DNA from: Microbacterium ureisolvens | GTDB lineage: Bacteria; Actinomycetota; Actinomycetes; Actinomycetales; Microbacteriaceae | Direction of reading: 5' to 3' | Length of the DNA stretch: 64,000 nucleotides | NCBI RefSeq assembly: GCF_015278315.1 | Contig: NZ_JADIJE010000006.1 | Coordinates: 186,001 to 250,000, forward strand | In this document: piece by piece, positions 60,205 to 64,000 of the stretch | Position numbering within the stretch: position 1 is the first letter of the stretch | Layout: each line of letters opens with the position of its first letter | Translations under genes and position numbers: made by a program | The notes under the pieces: model-generated | Seen by the model: only the letters and a program-made list of their open reading frames with translations | What the model was told of the DNA's origin: nothing | Database searches by the model: none

Positions 60205-61542
60205 GTGACCCACAGCGCGCGCCACGGCGGCCTCGGCGTCGTGCAGGGCACGGCGCTCTACATCGCATCTGTGCTGGGCACCGGTCTGCTGGTGCTGCCC
60301 GGGCTCGCCGCCGACGTGGCGGGCCCGGCGTCGGTCGTCTCGGTGCTCGCCGTGATCGTGCTCTCGGTGCCCCTCGCGGGCACCTTCGCAGTGCTCGCCG
60401 CGCGCTACCCCGATCCCGGCGGCGTCGCCAGCTACGTGCGCCGGGCGCTCGGCCCGACGGCCGCCCGTGCCACCGGCTACTGGTTCTACTTCGGCGTCGC
60501 GGCCGGCTTCCCCGTGCTCGCCGTGCTCGGCGGTGAGTACCTGACGGCGATCCTGCACGTCGACCGCGCGGCCGTGCCGATCCTCGCCCTGGCGATCGTG
60601 CTCCCGCCCTTCGCCGTCAACATGCTGGGCGTCCGCGTCGCCGGATGGGTGCAGTTCGTGCTGACGGGGCTTCTCGTCGCCATCGTCGTCTTCCTCGTGA
60701 GCGCGGCCTTCCCCGCGATCGAGGCATCCCGTTTCGAGCCGTTCCTCCCTCACGGCTGGGCCGGTGTCGGCACGGCCATCAGCCTCTTCGTGTGGGCGTT
60801 CGCCGGATGGGAGGTCGGCACGCACATCTCGGGGGAGTTCCGCGACCCGCGGCGCAGCATCCCGGTCGCCACCGCCATCGCCCTCGTCGTGACGGGCCTG
60901 GCGTACCTCCTGCTGCAGATCGTGACGGTGGGCGTGCTCGGCGAGGACGCCGGGGCAGGCGCGGTGCCGCTGCTCTCGCTGGCCGAGGCGATCGCTCCGG
61001 GATTCGGCCCGACCGCGGTCGGAGCCGTCGCGGCGATCGTCGTGCTGGGCGTGATGAACGCTTACCTCGCCGCGTTCGGGAAGCTCGGGGCGTCGCTCGC
61101 GGCGGCGGGCGATCTCCCGCGGTTCTTCGCACCAGGTGCCGAGGCCGGCGGCGTGCCCCGGCGATCGCTCCTGCTGTTCTTCGGCATCGCGATGACGTAC
61201 TGCGGCATCGCGATCGCGACCGGGGGAGAGCTGCAGGTGTTCATCCTCATCCACACCGGCAACATGGTGTCGATCTACACCGCGGGCATGATCGCCGCGG
61301 CGCTCATCCTGCCCCGCTTCACCGCGGGCTGGTTCATGGCCGTCATCGCGGCGGTACTGTCGGCGGGGCTCCTGGTGCTGGCCGGCGCGAGCCTGGTGCC
61401 GGTCGCGGTGCTCGCGCTCGCCGCGATCCTCGTCACGGTGTGGCAGCGGGCCCGCCGCACGCCGAAGCCGATCGCAGAGGCGCCGCCGCCGTCGGCGGAG
61501 GAGGAGCTGCTGCCCGCGGCGCCGGAGCCGTCGTCGAGGTGA
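60205..61542 (+). CDS. APC-superfamily amino acid permease
   Basis: This is a 445-residue transporter with about 12 helices. It opens GLGVVQGTALYIASVLGTGLLVLPG, the APC substrate/Na-site helix 1 type, followed by ARYPDPGGVASYVRRALG. Helix 6 contains FVWAFAGWEVGTHISGEFRDPRRSIPVAT, a common APC motif. The C-terminus is a cytosolic tail rich in Pro/Ala/Glu. The substrate is unknown. GTG 60205 (with GGAG nearby) was preferred to GTG 60151 because helix 1 follows closely and the upstream segment looks non-coding (RGAGAGCRRRD). Confidence 0.83.
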   Translation: MTHSARHGGLGVVQGTALYIASVLGTGLLVLPGLAADVAGPASVVSVLAVIVLSVPLAGTFAVLAARYPDPGGVASYVRRALGPTAARATGYWFYFGVAAGFPVLAVLGGEYLTAILHVDRAAVPILALAIVLPPFAVNMLGVRVAGWVQFVLTGLLVAIVVFLVSAAFPAIEASRFEPFLPHGWAGVGTAISLFVWAFAGWEVGTHISGEFRDPRRSIPVATAIALVVTGLAYLLLQIVTVGVLGEDAGAGAVPLLSLAEAIAPGFGPTAVGAVAAIVVLGVMNAYLAAFGKLGASLAAAGDLPRFFAPGAEAGGVPRRSLLLFFGIAMTYCGIAIATGGELQVFILIHTGNMVSIYTAGMIAAALILPRFTAGWFMAVIAAVLSAGLLVLAGASLVPVAVLALAAILVTVWQRARRTPKPIAEAPPPSAEEELLPAAPEPSSR

Positions 61543-61570
61543 AGACGACGACGGTCCCGGCAGCACGCGG

Positions 61571-61609
61571 TTCGGCCCTGGACCCCACGACGGGGGATCC
61601 AGGGCCGAA
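61571..61609. terminator. strong hairpin between the APC permease and odhA
   Basis: TTCGGCCCTGGA (61571-61582) pairs with TCCAGGGCCGAA (61598-61609), and four more C-G pairs continue the stem after one bulged A (61597), closing on a 6-nt loop. It lies between convergent stops 61542 and 61633 and can serve both genes. Confidence 0.75.
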
Positions 61610-61632
61610 CGCTGCCGCAGACGTCGCGGTGA

Positions 61633-64000
61633 TCAGAGCGTGAGCGCCTGCTGCATGATCTTCGCCTGCTCGGCGGCGTGCACCTTCGGCGAGCCGGTGG
61701 CGGTGGATGCCGCGGCCGCGCGCGAGACGCGGCTGATGGTGCGACCGCGCAGATGCTTGACCACCTCGAGGGCGATGAACGGCCAGGCGCCCTGGTTCTC
61801 GGGCTCGTCCTGCACCCACACCAGCTCGGCGTCGGGGTACGACTCGATGATCGCGTTGAGCTCGTCGATCGGCGCCGGGTAGTACTGCTCGAGGCGTACG
61901 AGGGCGATCTCGGGGTTCGGGTTCTTATCGAGCTCCGCGCGCAGATCCCAGTGGATCTTGCCGGCGTGCAGCAGCACGCGCTTGACGGCCGACTTGTCGA
62001 GACCGCGGTCGTCGTCGAGCACCGGCTGGAACCGGCCGGTGATGAAGTCCTCGACCGGGCTGGTCGCGCCGCGCAGGCGCAGCATCGCCTTCGGCGTGAA
62101 CACCACGAGCGGCCGGCGCGGACGTGCGTAGGCCTGACGGCGCAGCAGATGGAAGTACGACGCCGGCGTCGACGGGCGCGCGACGGTCATGTTGTCCTGC
62201 GCGCACATCTGCAGGTAGCGCTCGATGCGGGCCGACGAGTGGTCCGGGCCCTGCCCCTCGTAGCCGTGGGGGAGGAGCAGCGCCACGCTCGACTGCTGGC
62301 CCCACTTCTGGTCGGCCGACGAGATGAACTCGTCGATCACCGACTGCGCGCCGTTCGCGAAGTCGCCGAACTGGGCTTCCCACAGCACGAGCGAGTCCGC
62401 GCGCTCCACCGAGTAGCCGTACTCGAAGGCCATCGCCGCGTACTCGCTGAGGAGCGAGTCGTAGACGTAGAACTTGCCCTGGTCGTCGGAGAGGTTGGTG
62501 AGCGGGATCCACTCCTGGCCGTTGGAGCGGTCGTGCAGCACGGCGTGGCGCTGCACGAACGTGCCGCGGCGCGAGTCCTGGCCGGCCAGGCGCACGTTGG
62601 TCTTCTCGAGCAGGAGCGAGCCGAACGCGAGCAGCTCGCCGAAGCCCCAGTCGATCGAGCCGTTGCGGCTCATGTCGAGGCGCTTGTCGAGCAGCTGCTG
62701 CAGCTTGTTGTGGACCGTGAAGCCGTCGGGCTTGTTGACGAACGTGTCGCCGATGAGGTGGACGGCTTCCCGCGAGACGCCGGTGGTCTCGGGCTCGCCG
62801 GCGACCACCTGGGCGGCGGCATCGGCGACCATCACCGGCGAGGAGCCGGTCTCGGCCGCGTGGGTCTCGGCGAAGGCGATCTCGAGGCGGTTCTGGAAGT
62901 CCTGCTTGGCCTTCTCGTACTCCTCCTCGGTGATGTCGCCACGACCGACGAGCGCCTCGGTGTAGAGGCGACGCACCGAGCGCTTCGCCTCGATGAGGTT
63001 CGTCATGAGCGGCTGCGTCATCGACGGGTCGTCGCCCTCGTTGTGGCCGCGGCGGCGGTAGCAGACGAGGTCGACCACGACGTCGCGGTGGAACCGCTCG
63101 CGGTAGGCGAAGGCCAGCTGCGCCACGCGGGTGACGGCCTCGGGGTCGTCGCCGTTCACGTGGAAGATCGGCGCCTGGATCGTCTTGGCCACGTCGGTGG
63201 CGTACACGGAGGTGCGCGCGTCGGTGGGGGTGGTCGTGAAGCCGACCTGGTTGTTGACCACGACGTGCACGGTGCCGCCGGTGCGGTAGCCGCGCAGCTG
63301 CGACATCTGCAGCGTCTCGACGACCACGCCCTGGCCCGCGAACGCGGCGTCGCCGTGCACCAGGATGGGCAGCCAGGTGAACGTGCCGATCGGCTTGCGG
63401 TCCTGCTTGGCGCGCACGATGCCCTCGAGCACGCCGTCGACCGTCTCGAGGTGCGACGGGTTCGCGGCGAGGTACACCGGAAGCTCGCCCTGGTTGTCGG
63501 CGACGAACGTGCCCTCGGTGCCCAGGTGATACTTCACATCTCCCGAGCCGCTCTTCGAGCCGATGGCGACCGAGCCCTCGAACTCGCGGAACACCTGACC
63601 GTACGTCTTGCCGGCGATGTTCGTGAGCACGTTCAGCCGGCCGCGGTGCGCCATGCCGATCGCGGCGCCGTCGAGGCCCGCCTCGGCCGCGCCCTGCAGG
63701 ATCTCGTCGAGCAGCGGGATCAGCGACTCGCCGCCCTCGAGGCTGAAGCGCTTCTGCCCGACGTACTTCGTCTGCAGGAAGGTCTCGAAGGCCTCGGCCT
63801 GGTTCAGCTTGTCGAGGATGCGCAGCTGCTCGTCGTGACCGGGCTTCTGGTACTTGACCTCGACGTTCTCCTGGAACCACGCGCGCTGCGAGGGATCCTG
63901 GATGTGCATGTACTCGATGCCGATCGTGCGGCAGTACGAGTCGCGCAGCACGCCGAGGATGTCGCGCAGCTTCATCTGGCGCTTGCCGCCGAAGCCGCCC
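61633..64000 (-). CDS. kgd: 2-oxoglutarate dehydrogenase / alpha-ketoglutarate decarboxylase E1 (partial, C-terminal part)
   Basis: This partial gene is read leftward; about 788 codons are visible and the 5' part lies beyond the right edge. It is a TPP-dependent E1. The visible part begins GGFGGKRQMKLRDILGVLRDSYC and contains GMAHRGRLNVLTNIAGKTYG, the TPP-region segment GDAAFAGQGVVVETLQMSQLRGY with VVNNQVGFTT, CYRRRGHNEGDDPS, and the second-half transketolase-like part with LLLPHGYEGQGPDHSSARIERYLQ and the end HLRGRTISRVSRAAAASTATGS. Actinobacterial Kgd/OdhA proteins carry an extra N-terminal acyltransferase domain, which would lie outside the window. The enzyme feeds the TCA cycle. Confidence 0.96.
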   Translation of the reverse strand, partial: GGFGGKRQMKLRDILGVLRDSYCRTIGIEYMHIQDPSQRAWFQENVEVKYQKPGHDEQLRILDKLNQAEAFETFLQTKYVGQKRFSLEGGESLIPLLDEILQGAAEAGLDGAAIGMAHRGRLNVLTNIAGKTYGQVFREFEGSVAIGSKSGSGDVKYHLGTEGTFVADNQGELPVYLAANPSHLETVDGVLEGIVRAKQDRKPIGTFTWLPILVHGDAAFAGQGVVVETLQMSQLRGYRTGGTVHVVVNNQVGFTTTPTDARTSVYATDVAKTIQAPIFHVNGDDPEAVTRVAQLAFAYRERFHRDVVVDLVCYRRRGHNEGDDPSMTQPLMTNLIEAKRSVRRLYTEALVGRGDITEEEYEKAKQDFQNRLEIAFAETHAAETGSSPVMVADAAAQVVAGEPETTGVSREAVHLIGDTFVNKPDGFTVHNKLQQLLDKRLDMSRNGSIDWGFGELLAFGSLLLEKTNVRLAGQDSRRGTFVQRHAVLHDRSNGQEWIPLTNLSDDQGKFYVYDSLLSEYAAMAFEYGYSVERADSLVLWEAQFGDFANGAQSVIDEFISSADQKWGQQSSVALLLPHGYEGQGPDHSSARIERYLQMCAQDNMTVARPSTPASYFHLLRRQAYARPRRPLVVFTPKAMLRLRGATSPVEDFITGRFQPVLDDDRGLDKSAVKRVLLHAGKIHWDLRAELDKNPNPEIALVRLEQYYPAPIDELNAIIESYPDAELVWVQDEPENQGAWPFIALEVVKHLRGRTISRVSRAAAASTATGSPKVHAAEQAKIMQQALTL

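Overview
The window is a high-GC (about 70 percent by eye) stretch of an actinobacterial chromosome, most likely from the family Microbacteriaceae and probably Microbacterium-like. The support is two WhiB regulators (whiB2 and whiB1), MtrA-MtrB-LpqB, a sigma-R/RsrA redox pair, an actinobacterial 2-oxoglutarate dehydrogenase, frequent GTG starts and many -10-like boxes placed for leaderless transcription. No tRNA, rRNA, CRISPR array, IS element or prophage gene was seen, and no gap between genes exceeds 300 bases. It is an ordinary, densely packed core-genome region with some accessory inserts.

Layout. (1) 1-9780: part of an O-antigen-ligase-like membrane protein, manA, whiB2, a large membrane glycosyltransferase with a DUF5719 partner, a zincin-fold protein without HEXXH, DUF3499, ahcY and a secreted fasciclin protein. 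(2) 9860-21370: a divergent RDD/SpoIIM pair and the MoxR-DUF58-DUF4350-DUF4129-membrane protein operon. Between these two parts sits a furA-katG-aquaporin group. (3) 21600-32900: mtrA-mtrB-lpqB, comF, hpf, an amidohydrolase, a coiled-coil protein, a small secreted protein and a DEAD-box helicase. (4) 32950-40190: a six-gene ABC/PadR export operon read leftward from one promoter. (5) 40350-51660: secA, an AlaA-like aminotransferase, an Rv3235-like protein, small unknowns, a SAF plus MinD-like ATPase pair, pdtaS, whiB1 and bcp. (6) 51750-55280: rsgA and aroA, then sigR-rsrA. (7) 55310-61540: dagK and an AGPS-like flavoprotein divergent from tetR-glpD and an APC permease. (8) 61633-64000: the 3' part of odhA/kgd.

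How the genes fit together. From memory, much of 600-55280 has the gene content of the Mycobacterium tuberculosis Rv3219-Rv3260 neighbourhood (whiB1, pdtaS, sigH-rshA, aroA, rsgA, secA1, hpf, comF, lpqB-mtrB-mtrA, sahH, manA, whiB2). Blocks resembling Rv3689-Rv3695 and Rv2249c-Rv2252 are also present. The common themes are envelope growth and secretion control (MtrAB-LpqB, SecA, glycosyltransferase, ManA), redox and peroxide stress (Fur-KatG, SigR-RsrA, Bcp, two Fe-S WhiB proteins) and glycerolipid metabolism (GlpD, DagK, AGPS-like).

The best leads outside plain gene annotation are four. One is an over-represented octamer (CGGATGCC/GGCATCCG), inverted pairs of which form at least two terminator-like hairpins. 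One is a 70-nt palindrome after secA. One is a SigR-type promoter that would produce a longer sigma isoform. The last is a consistent leaderless -10 spacing at about sixteen genes. No clear new multi-gene defence or mobile system was found. The SAF/MinD-like pair and the composite PadR-ABC operon are the nearest candidates for something undescribed.
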